NCBI GenBank assembly: GCA_026770585.1
Contig: MU646553.1
Coordinates: 460,682 to 472,466 of the forward strand
Source of the DNA: Baffinella frigidus
Lineage: Eukaryota > Cryptophyceae > Cryptomonadales > Baffinellaceae
Reading direction: 5' to 3'
DNA: 11,785 nt
Shown here: positions 6,851 through 11,785 of the stretch, in pieces
Numbering within the stretch: the first letter of the stretch is position 1
Layout: every line of letters starts with the position of its first letter
The notes under the pieces: generated by a model
The model's input: only the letters and a program-made list of their open reading frames with translations
What the model was told of the DNA's origin: nothing
Database searches by the model: none
Position numbers and translations under genes: made by a program

Positions 6851-6865
6851 CCCCGAACCCAAAAT
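6808..6865 (+). repeat. Telomere-like block G (CCCTGAACC on +)
   Basis: CTCTAAACCCTGGGCTCCAAGCCCTGAACATCAACCCCCAAACCCCGAACCC. The first half is the mirror image of the edge of block E, within the inverted duplication. Confidence 0.75.
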
Positions 6866-7144
6866 CTGCATTCGCCGATCTGCACCGGGGGTGGGGTCCG
6901 CAGCTTGGTTTTTACAAATCTCGCCAATCTTGCCTTCAAACCGCTTGACTTTGGAGGGTTTGGGTGTAGGGTTGAGACCCGGTTGTTGGATAATATGGAA
7001 GAGGGGGCGCCGGGGGCTTTGCAAAGCCGTCAACATTGGGCCTGTCTGGCTCCATCTGTTTTTTGGGGGGGGGTGGTGTGGATCTCCGATTCGACTTTTC
7101 AGCTGCTGGTTGCACCACGCACACACCGATGCTTCGCGCGCTGT
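6866..7144. other. No supported gene; probable 3' flank of the minus-strand GTPase gene
   Basis: Open frames on both strands are short and inconsistent. The right part lies just past the AATAAA of the minus-strand gene, so it should be downstream intergenic sequence. Nothing else is recognised. Confidence 0.4.
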
Positions 7145-7150
7145 TTTATT
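7145..7150 (-). promoter_or_regulatory. Probable AATAAA polyadenylation signal of the GTPase gene
   Basis: On the minus strand CAATAAAACAG lies 62 nt after the TGA of the last predicted exon (7212-7214), at a normal distance for a 3' end signal. This independently supports the terminal exon. Confidence 0.6.
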
Positions 7151-7211
7151 GATACAGAGAAGCGGGCGCCGTGCGTGAGTGAGTCGGTGAATCGGCAGGC
7201 ATCTTGGATCC

Positions 7212-7328
7212 TCACGGCGGCGCGTCGGCGAGAGGCGGGAGCGGGGGCAGCTTGAGGGCCGCCTCGAAGGCTGAGTGCCGCATGTGCCGCGCCGCCTGCC
7301 GCCCCAGGTACGCGAAGCACTCTAGCAC
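7212..7328 (-). CDS. GTPase exon 9: C-terminus and stop
   Basis: From TTGGCAG|GTGCTA to TGA at 7212-7214, reading VLECFAYLGRQAARHMRHSA, then FEAALKLPPLPPLADAPP. It forms an amphipathic helix followed by a proline-rich tail. An AATAAA lies 62 nt beyond the stop. GC-rich at third codon positions, as in the other exons. Confidence 0.65.
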   Translation of the reverse strand: MLECFAYLGRQAARHMRHSAFEAALKLPPLPPLADAPP

Positions 7329-10300
7329 CTGCCAAGTACACACCACAGGCCCCCCACGCGTCAGCTACCGTCCAGCGTTCAGGGGGTCAGCGTTCTGAGT
7401 TCAGGGTTCAGGGGGTTAAGGTTTGGGGCGGGGGATTAGGGTTCAGGGTTCAGGGGGTTAGGGGTTGGGGCGGGGGATTAGGGTTCAGGGTTCAGGGGGT
7501 TAGGGGTTGGGACGGGGGGTTAGGGTTATGGGTTAGGGGGTCAGGGGTTGGGGTTATGGTTCAGGGGGTGAGTGGTTGGGTAGGGGTTGGGGGGGGTGAG
7601 GGGTTTGGGGCTCAGACCGCGACATCCACCCGGGGGTTGAGCGCGTCCCCGTCCTCCCGGTACGTCCGCACCTGCATTCGTTGCACCCAAACTCAGCACC
7701 CAATCCCAGCACCCAATCTCAGCACCCAATCTCAGCACCCAAAATCTCAGCACCCAATCCTTCTCAACCCACCCAATCCTTCTCAACTCACCCAATCGTT
7801 CTCAAATCACAATCTAGACGCGTGCTCTAATAAACTTCATCTCACAAGCCGTCCATCGAAACGATTTCCGGTACACAACCACACAGCGGGCCACGAAGGG
7901 ATTTTCGGCCCGATTCGGGCCACCTTTCCGTTACCTTATCCTTCGAACCCCCCCTGTTTCGCTACGGTGTTGCCTACCGTAGGGGCTATCGATTATCCCT
8001 TGATGGTTTATTGCCGAAATCTCTTTGTAGTCCGCTGGGTGTGGAAAGGAAAGTCGGAGGCGATGCATTCTGAGAAGAATCGCGACTCAGACAGAGTGCC
8101 TCACCCAGCGCACCTCTGCTGCTGCCAGAGATATTGATAATTTATTGCCAAACAACCAGCGTCAGCGCCGCACATGCTACGCATTGTGCCACTTACTGTA
8201 CCCCGTGTCGGCCGCTCATACGAGCATTTTCCGGATGGATTCTAACTCCACCTCCTACGGATGGATTCTAACTCCACCTCCTGGATGGATTCTAACTCCA
8301 CCTCCTACTGCTGCTGCCAACTATCGTGTTGCCCCCTCCCCTAGGGTAGCACCGAGTAGAGAACTATGGACGCATAGTTTGAGTGTATATTGTACAGATA
8401 GGTCGCAAACTCTGCCTCAAACCAAACCGGAAAGTTGACGGCGGACGGAAAAGTTGACACGCACCGGAAAGTTGACGGCGAGCGGGAATGCGAGGAGCAT
8501 CGCACGGACTTTGTCTTGAAGCACCCCTACCTCCACCTGCGTTTCGGGTTTGGGGTTTGGGGTTTAGGGGTTGGGGTTTGGGGGGAAAATTGATGGTGTG
8601 GATTTGTCCTGCAGCACCCCTACCTCCACGGTTGATGCGGATCGAAGCCAGCATGGCCACCTTGTTTCCTCTTCCGCGAAGGTCTCGTGCGATCACGACC
8701 TAACGGACAAAACCCCCAGAAGGGGGACCAGGAGTGAGGGAGGCAACTTCCACCTGGGGTTTAGGGTTTAGGGTTTAGGGTTTAGGGTTTAGGGTTTAGG
8801 GTTTAGGGTTTAGGATCTAGGGTTTAGGATTTAAGGTTCAGGGTTTAGGGTTTAGGGTTTAGGGTTTAGGGTTTAGTTCAGGGTTTAGGGTTTAGGGTTT
8901 CGGGGTCAGGGTTCAAGGTGTAGGGCTTCGGGTTTCGGGTTTCGGGTTTAGGGGTAAGGCAGACCTCGTCGGCGCGCGTCCATACTCGCGTCGAAGGTCG
9001 CGTCGAAGATCAGGGTTTACAGGGGAGTGTTTAGGGTTGAGGCGCAGGATGGTGCACCCAGGAAGGGCAACAACCTCATCGGCGCGCGTCCACGCCACCG
9101 CGCACGGCAGGTCGTCCTCCTCCCCGCACCTGGTTTCGCATTTCGGGTGTCGGGTTTCGGGTTTTGGGTTGCGGGATTCGGGTTTAGGTTTTTATTTTTA
9201 TTTTTCAGTTTTCGGTTTTTGGGGTTCAGGATTTCGTGTTTCGTGTTCCTCGTTCCGCGTTTGGGGTTTCGTGTTTCGTGTTGCGTGTTTCGAGTCCAAG
9301 GTTTAGGTTTCAGGGGTGAGGATTTAGGGTTTCGGGTTTCGGGGGTACATCTCGGCGACGAAGCCCGCGACGGACGCGTGTGCGTTGGATGTCGCGTCCG
9401 CCACCAGTACCACCTGCGTTAAAGTTTGCGGTTTGGGGTTTGGGGTTTGAGGTTTGAGGTTTGGGGTTTGGGTTTTGGGGTTTGGGATTTGGGGTTTGGG
9501 GTTTGGGGTTTGAGGTTTGTAGTTTGTGGTTTGTAGTTTTTGGTTTGGGATTTAGGGTTCAGGGGTTTGGGTTGTGTCCAATACCCTACACGGCAGCAGG
9601 TCTAAAACACCCTGTTACAAACACACGTATAAACCGGCGGTCTCGTTCACAATTACTGACGCGGCCCCTCTTAATCTAGGCTCCTGATTCAATCCATTTA
9701 GATACTCTTCGTATTGGAGCGTTTGCACGAAGTCCTGATGTAAATGGATTTCACGAGGAGCGCAGATGTACAAAAGACAGAGGTGGAGGTACCCCGTGGG
9801 CGCGCGATTGCCTTGGGTATGTCGAGGCTAGGACAGCAAATTCCACACTCAAGATAGCACGAAACGTGCTTTAAAGTGAAGCTGTGTCCACATAAAAGTA
9901 CCCCGTGGGCGCGCTTGGTGTCGTGCGCGATGGCCTTCACCGACCGCCACCCGTTGTCCATCCGAGAGTTGTTTCGGTACCTTGGGTGGGGGGTTTAGGG
10001 TTTGGGGATTTAGGTCTTAGGATTTGGGGTTGAGGGTTTAGGGTTTAGGATTTAGGGTTAGGGTAGGGCAGGGTAGGGTAGGGTAGGGTAGGGCAGGGTA
10101 GGGTAGGGTAGGGTAGGGTAGGGTAGGGCAGGGCAGGGTAGGATAGGGCAGGGGTTTGGGTGCCACCGTCCCTTGAGGATGTTGCGGGCGGCGCCGAGGA
10201 CGCTGTCGTCCTTGCGGAGCCCCGCCGTGTCCGAAACCTGTTTGTTTCTCCCGAAACAACTTTTAACAACCGGCACAACTTCACGCCGCGTCCGAACGTG

Positions 10301-10996
10301 TTGTTTTGGAGGTGCACTACACCAACCTCATCGTTGCCTCTTCCGTCCACCTTGCCCTTACAACCTCACCCCTATTCATAACTACCCTTCCAGTGACCGT
10401 GGATCGCAGCTTCCCTGGATACGTGTCATAAAATGGCGGGGAATGAAATGTTGGAGGAGAGTGACCGTGAAGGGCGTAGGGGCATCGCCGGCCTGAAAGA
10501 GAATGTTGTCGTACCGCGTGAAGTCCAGCGTCTGGCCTTGCTCCCCCGCCACTCGCAACTGCCCAGCATTTGGGGTTTAGGGTTTAGGGTTTGGGGTTTA
10601 GGGTTTAGGGTTTAGGGTTTGGGGTTTAGGGTTTAGGGTTCAGGGTTTAGGGTTTAGGGTTCAGGGTTTAGGGTTCGGGGTTTAGGATTCAGGGTTTAGG
10701 GTTTGGGGATTTGGGGTTTCGCTGGCCAGGCTCAACTGCGCCCGCGCGCAGGATGCCTCAGGCTGCCAGCCACACAGCTTCCAAGGACATTTCGACCTAA
10801 CAACAAGTCGAAAATCTGTCAATCAAATGTCCTTTTACCAGCAGTCCAACAAGAGTTTAAGTTTTAAGGTCGAGGATTGAACCTTGGAGGCGTTGAGCGC
10901 GGATAGGAGGGTATCGATGAGGGACGACTTGCCGCACCCGGCCGCGCCGAAGACCACAATGTTCGGCCGCGCTTCGTCCGACGGCGCTTGCATCAT
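7212..10996 (-). CDS. IFI44-like P-loop GTPase gene, nine predicted exons
   Basis: Joining the exons 10996-10883, 10558-10466, 10237-10167, 9980-9902, 9413-9349, 9129-9075, 8536-8465, 7671-7618 and 7328-7212 keeps phase across all eight introns and gives 239 residues plus stop. Motifs in order: Walker A/G1 GAAGCGKSS (residues 17-25, Lys23); a possible switch segment TLDFTRYDN; G3 DTAGL (72-76) followed by DDSVLGAARNILKGR; hydrophobic strand VVLVADAT (120-127); G4 TRAD (155-158) in CAVAWTRADE; then YREDGDALNP and a C-terminal helix ending PPLADAPP. The G3-DD..ILKG spacing, a CAV.WTRAD strand and a late NY/Y..E segment before a final helix recall IFI44/IFI44L-family GTPases. That family binds guanine nucleotide; its role in algae is unknown to me. 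No signal peptide or membrane segment is evident. The 5' end is open: the first exon follows a CAG and may continue upstream. Some donors are weak (GTTCAA, GTCACT, GTCTGA), so transcript support would matter. Confidence 0.7.
7390..7610 (+). repeat. Telomere-like block H with a 42-bp tandem unit (intron 8)
   Basis: 7400-7525 is three near-identical 42-bp copies of a higher-order unit made of TTCAGGG, TTCAGGGGG, TTAGGGG, TTGGGG, CGGGGG and ATTAGGG. Degenerate GGGTTAGGG follows to 7610. The block fills most of predicted intron 8 (7329-7617) and is C-rich on the gene's sense strand. Confidence 0.85.
7618..7671 (-). CDS. GTPase exon 8
   Basis: 18 codons in phase 0, from ATGCAG|GTGCGG to GCG|GTCTGA, reading VRTYREDGDALNPRVDVA. 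Without splicing the next codons are Val and stop TGA, so an alternative, shorter C-terminus is possible. Splicing to the last exon yields a plausible helix (NPRVDVA|VLECFAYLGRQ). Confidence 0.55.
7692..7810 (+). repeat. Short tandem repeats: 14-bp then 18-bp units (intron 7)
   Basis: CAGCACCCAATCTC-type units (four to five copies) pass into CACCCAATCCTTCTCAAC-type units (three copies) sharing the CACCCAATC core. They lie inside predicted intron 7, close to the acceptor of exon 8. Confidence 0.8.
7815..7870 (+). repeat. Dispersed repeat, copy 2 (with AATAAA)
   Basis: Matches 3134-3190 in the same orientation. It lies antisense within intron 7 of the GTPase gene, so it is presumably a transposed or duplicated piece rather than a working 3' end. 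Confidence 0.5.
8128..8307 (+). mobile_element. 180-bp mobile element with 12-bp target duplication, copy 2
   Basis: An exact 12-bp direct repeat, CTGCTGCTGCCA, flanks it at 8116-8127 and 8308-8319. The first 130 bp match the element at 5083-5215 (opposite strand) almost perfectly. The right end carries three tandem copies of the terminal GGATGGATTCTAACTCCACC unit (starting 8233, 8259, 8283), where the other copy has one. Tail-repeat variation plus variable target sequence of fixed 12-bp length suggests a non-autonomous element, perhaps SINE-like, but I see no known promoter boxes. It sits in intron 7 of the GTPase gene in antisense. Confidence 0.8.
8427..8480 (+). repeat. Short tandem repeat around CCGGAAAGTTGACGGCG
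   Basis: The 17-mer occurs exactly at 8427-8443 and 8464-8480, with a degenerate copy between. The second copy overlaps the 3' end of predicted exon 7. Confidence 0.7.
8465..8536 (-). CDS. GTPase exon 7
   Basis: 24 codons in phase 0 from CGCAG|GTGGAG to CCG|GTGCGT, reading VEVGVLQDKVRAMLLAFPLA, then VNFP. Its first 30 or so bases are duplicated about 92 bp upstream (8600-8631), and CAG|GTGGAAGTTG at about 8750 is a weaker third version. The copy at 8536 is chosen because it has an acceptor with the pyrimidine tract and a long open frame. Confidence 0.5.
8545..8590 (+). repeat. Telomere-like block I (TTTGGGG/TTTAGGGG), next to the exon 7 acceptor
   Basis: GTTTCGGGTTTGGGGTTTGGGGTTTAGGGG begins three bases from the predicted acceptor of exon 7, so its complement is the polypyrimidine tract. 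It separates the two copies of the exon 7 start. Confidence 0.75.
8753..8960 (+). repeat. Telomere-like block J, nearly pure (TTTAGGG)n
   Basis: About eight exact consecutive TTTAGGG units at 8757-8813 are followed by a second pure run at about 8838-8872 and CGGGTTT variants. It is the purest plus-strand array here and lies inside predicted intron 6. Confidence 0.9.
9075..9129 (-). CDS. GTPase exon 6: G4-like motif TRAD
   Basis: Starts CCAG|GTGCGG, completes a Met codon, then CGEEDDLPCAVAWTRADE, ending GATGAG|GTTGTT in phase 0. CAVAW-TRAD has the form of the [NT]KxD guanine-specificity motif with Arg replacing Lys. The exon's last 20 bp are repeated at 8966-8985 on the far side of a small telomere-like block. 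Confidence 0.65.
9125..9348 (+). repeat. Telomere-like block L, CpG-containing variants TTTCGGG and TTTCGTG (intron 5)
   Basis: The whole of predicted intron 5 (9130-9348) is degenerate repeat dominated by TTTCGGG, then GTTTCGTG, then TTTAGGG-like units. No other sequence separates exons 5 and 6. Confidence 0.8.
9349..9413 (-). CDS. GTPase exon 5: hydrophobic strand VVLVADAT
   Basis: Begins CGCAG|GTGGTA, ends GAGAT|GTACCC in phase 2, reading VVLVADATSNAHASVAGFVA E. A beta-strand ending in Asp-Ala-Thr after G3 is typical of GTPases. It is bounded on both sides by introns of telomere-like sequence (TTTGGGG type and TTTCGGG type). Confidence 0.65.
9423..9575 (+). repeat. Telomere-like block M, TTTGGGG variants (intron 4)
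   Basis: GGTTTGGGGTTTGGGGTTTGAGG units start about 10 bases from the exon 5 acceptor and cover the 3' third of predicted intron 4 on the sense strand. Confidence 0.8.
9902..9980 (-). CDS. GTPase exon 4
   Basis: One base completes an Arg codon, then YRNNSRMDNGWRSVKAIAHD, TKRAHG, ending CACGGG|GTACTT in phase 0. The acceptor is AAG rather than CAG, the weakest in the model. Part of this exon's 3' end, including KAIA, GCGCGCCCACGGGGTAC and the donor, is repeated about 110 bp further on (9789-9814). Confidence 0.55.
9985..10060 (+). repeat. Telomere-like block N, TTTAGGG type (intron 3)
   Basis: GGGTTTAGGGTTTGGGGATTTAGG units directly beside the exon 4 acceptor. The last units shorten from TTTAGGG to TTAGGG to GTAGGG where the pentamer array begins. 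Confidence 0.75.
10061..10150 (+). repeat. Pentamer array (GGGTA/GGGCA)18
   Basis: Exactly 18 tandem pentamers: 12 GGGTA, five GGGCA and one GGATA. It continues from block N without a break and reaches within about 15 bases of the exon 3 donor, so intron 3 is almost entirely repeat. The Pro-Tyr-Pro-Thr-Leu open frames across it are artefacts. Confidence 0.95.
10167..10237 (-). CDS. GTPase exon 3: G3 motif DTAGL
   Basis: Starts at ACAAACAG|GTTTCG and ends GGACG|GTGGCA in phase 2. It reads VSDTAGLRKDDSVLGAARNI, then LKG. DxxG is the Mg/gamma-phosphate sensing motif of GTPases, and the DD...ILKG continuation is the feature closest to IFI44-like proteins. The following intron is built from GGGTA-type and telomere-like repeats. 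Confidence 0.7.
10466..10558 (-). CDS. GTPase exon 2: region between G1 and G3
   Basis: 31 codons in phase 0, from CAG|TTGCGA to ACG|GTCACT, reading LRVAGEQGQTLDFTRYDNIL, then FQAGDAPTPFT. It supplies the strand that runs into G3 (PTPFT|VSDTAGL once spliced), which is the main argument for the donor chosen. The frame continues to a TAG at 10382 if unspliced. Confidence 0.6.
10565..10725 (+). repeat. Telomere-like block O, TTTAGGG/TTTGGGG (intron 1)
   Basis: GTTTAGGGTTTAGGGTTTGGGG units begin about eight bases from the exon 2 acceptor and cover the 3' half of predicted intron 1 on the sense strand. The 5' half (about 10726-10882) is unique sequence. Confidence 0.9.
10883..10996 (-). CDS. GTPase exon 1: Walker A (P-loop)
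   Basis: After GGACAG it reads MMQAPSDEARPNIVVFGAAG, then CGKSSLIDTLLSALNASK, and ends AAG|GTTCAA in phase 0. If the donor is not used the frame closes at 10835. A hydrophobic strand (NIVVF) runs into GxxxxGKS and a helix, the typical start of a G domain. Whether the ATG at 10994-10996 is the start or an internal codon is unclear, because similar sequences upstream carry additional conserved residues before it. Confidence 0.7.
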
Positions 10997-11000
10997 CTGT

Positions 11001-11078
11001 CCAGGGTTTAGGGTTTAGGGTTTGGGGTTTACCAGGGCCTCAACTGTTTGAGTCCTGGTAAACCCCACACCCTAAAAC
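11001..11078. repeat. Hairpin with telomere-like arms, block P
   Basis: Positions 11014-11036 pair with 11054-11076 over 23 bp with one mismatch (TTTAGGGTTTGGGGTTTACCAGG type arms). The spacer can pair again (CTCAA/TTGAG around CTGT). The left arm extends into three TTTAGGG units that abut the CAG before exon 1. Confidence 0.8.
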
Positions 11079-11097
11079 AGCACCGACCGCGATACAG

Positions 11098-11284
11098 AAA
11101 GGATTTCCCGCTCCCGGGCGCGCCAGTCAGCTCCCGGCCGCGCATCGTCAGCTGGCATCTTCTGTCGGAAGATAGTCAAGCACCGAATATAGAGTCCTGA
11201 CTCGCACGGTCCGGTGATGCCCACTGCGACACAGCACCGAATACCACGATGTTCGGCCGCGAGTCGTCTGCCCGCGCTTGCATC
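11098..11284 (-). pseudogene. Decayed duplicate(s) of the GTPase 5' region, including a second Walker A
   Basis: Minus strand from 11284: ATGCAAGCGCGGGCAGAC... encodes MQARADDSRPNIVVFGA, parallel to exon 1, but the copy breaks off right before the P-loop. It continues as VGITGPCESGLYIRCLTIFR and then a further copy of the ATG.CAGC...GCGCGGCCG segment. In that last copy five bases are missing relative to exon 1, and GAPGSGKS, a Walker A homologous to that of exon 1, is in another frame. Truncation and frameshift argue for decayed copies rather than exons. Confidence 0.6.
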
Positions 11285-11299
11285 ACCTTTTGGAAGAGG

Positions 11300-11330
11300 A
11301 GTTAGGGGTTAGAGATTACGATTTAGGGTG
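11300..11330 (+). repeat. Short telomere-like block Q
   Basis: GTTAGGGGTTAGAGATTACGATTTAGGG lies between two direct copies of CGCGCT(T/G)GCATC (11273-11284 and 11333-11344), which correspond to the start of the duplicated exon 1. Confidence 0.65.
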
Positions 11331-11332
11331 GA

Positions 11333-11428
11333 CGCGCTGGCATCATCCGTCGAAGCGCGTCAAAAGCTGAATGTATAGTCCTGAATCACACGCGGTGATC
11401 CCAGCAGGAACTGTACCTCCAAAAGAAG
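11333..11428 (-). pseudogene. Third decayed duplicate of the GTPase 5' region
   Basis: Minus strand reads GITACDSGLYIQLLTRFDG, clearly related to GITGPCESGLYIRCLTIFR at about 11170-11230, then GGATGATGCCAGCGCG and a break at block Q. The residues shared between copies suggest that the ancestral protein had a segment just upstream of the G domain. Confidence 0.55.
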
Positions 11429-11511
11429 CAGTGCAGCACGAGAGACCGACCGGTATACAGCGCCTATCGCAACGACGTGTGCTTCAGCCCCTTGCCAAGC
11501 GCAGTGCTTCA

Positions 11512-11657
11512 ACACGGTGGACTGCGGAGTCCCCAAGACTCCCGGAACCCGGGGGTGACGCGACCAAGTTTGTACCAGAAAGGGGCCAAAATAAGTAAAA
11601 ACAATAAAAACTCTCCAGGTTTTATGGTTTAAAAACAATAAAACCAGTCCACCGTGT
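11512..11657. mobile_element. Possible small inverted-repeat element
   Basis: ACACGGTGGACTG at 11512-11524 is exactly reverse-complemented at 11645-11657. The 146-bp interval has an AT-rich right half with two AAAAACAATAAAA copies and a GGTTTTAT/ATAAAACC inverted pair. No target duplication is seen, so this could be coincidence. Confidence 0.3.
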
Positions 11658-11691
11658 GGAAACCTGCGTGCGGAGGTGCTCAGGGGGCACG

Positions 11692-11692
<1 letters not shown>

Positions 11693-11785
<93 letters not shown>
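11693..11785. repeat. 93-bp homopolymer C run at the window end
   Basis: Uninterrupted C from 11693 to the last base. It more likely reflects a sequencing or assembly artefact at a contig or gap edge than a natural tract. Confidence 0.95.

Noticed and set aside
7692-7810. CRISPR-like array
   Set aside because: The units are contiguous 14- and 18-bp tandem repeats without spacers, in a eukaryotic intron.
4977-8438. A conserved small protein MPNNQRQRRTCYALCHLLYP present at 5198 (minus) and 8145 (plus)
   Set aside because: The two copies are a recently moved DNA element with 98% nucleotide identity throughout, so the shared peptide is not evidence of selection on a protein.
8427-8480. TTGAC words as W-box-like transcription factor sites
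   Set aside because: They are copies of one short tandem repeat overlapping a predicted exon end, not a promoter context.
10038-10350. Minus-strand Pro-Tyr-Pro-Thr-Leu repeat proteins
   Set aside because: They are produced by the GGGTA/GGGCA pentamer array. Only the DTAGL segment at 10167-10237 looks genuinely coding.
1-11785. tRNA or rRNA genes
   Set aside because: I scanned for cloverleaf-type arms, A/B boxes and conserved rRNA segments by eye and found none I could support.

Overview
This looks like nuclear DNA of a microbial eukaryote, most likely a green (prasinophyte-type) alga. The reasons are many blocks of degenerate plant-type telomere-like repeat (TTTAGGG/CCCTAAA and variants), small GC-rich coding exons split by GT-AG introns, AATAAA signals after predicted stop codons, and no bacterial gene layout. 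The style reminds me of the Cymbomonas genome, but that is recollection only. No exon structure here is confirmed by transcripts.

Right part (about 7.1-11.4 kb, minus strand). I could assemble a nine-exon gene in which the reading phase is kept across all eight introns (720 nt of coding sequence, 239 codons plus stop). It encodes a P-loop GTPase with a Walker A motif, a DTAGL G3 motif, a hydrophobic strand ending in ADAT and a TRAD G4 motif, in the order seen in IFI44/IFI44L-like GTPases. An AATAAA lies 62 nt past the stop. Upstream of exon 1 are decayed tandem copies of the gene's 5' end.

Left part (about 0.7-3.2 kb, plus strand). A second, unidentified multi-exon gene is partly visible. 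It has well-supported small introns (1205-1253, 1292-1501), a phase-compatible terminal exon pair (2504-2664, 2841-3126) and an AATAAA 17 nt after the stop.

Middle (about 3.2-7.1 kb). This is a mobile-element graveyard: an inverted segmental duplication (about 4240-5312 versus 6345-6850), a 236-bp terminal-inverted-repeat element with its empty site in the other copy, three copies of a TA-flanked foldback element, a 133-bp mobile element with a 12-bp target duplication (second copy at 8128-8307), further palindromes and a CT/CG microsatellite.

The main observation is that the telomere-like blocks are not random filler. In the minus-strand gene six of eight introns contain them, always with CCCTAAA on the sense strand, and five abut the 3' splice site where a polypyrimidine tract is needed. 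The plus-strand gene follows the same rule with opposite polarity. Several exon edges next to such introns are duplicated inside the neighbouring intron. Together this suggests introns built from, or colonised by, telomeric repeats. The window ends in 93 consecutive C, which is probably an assembly or sequencing artefact.
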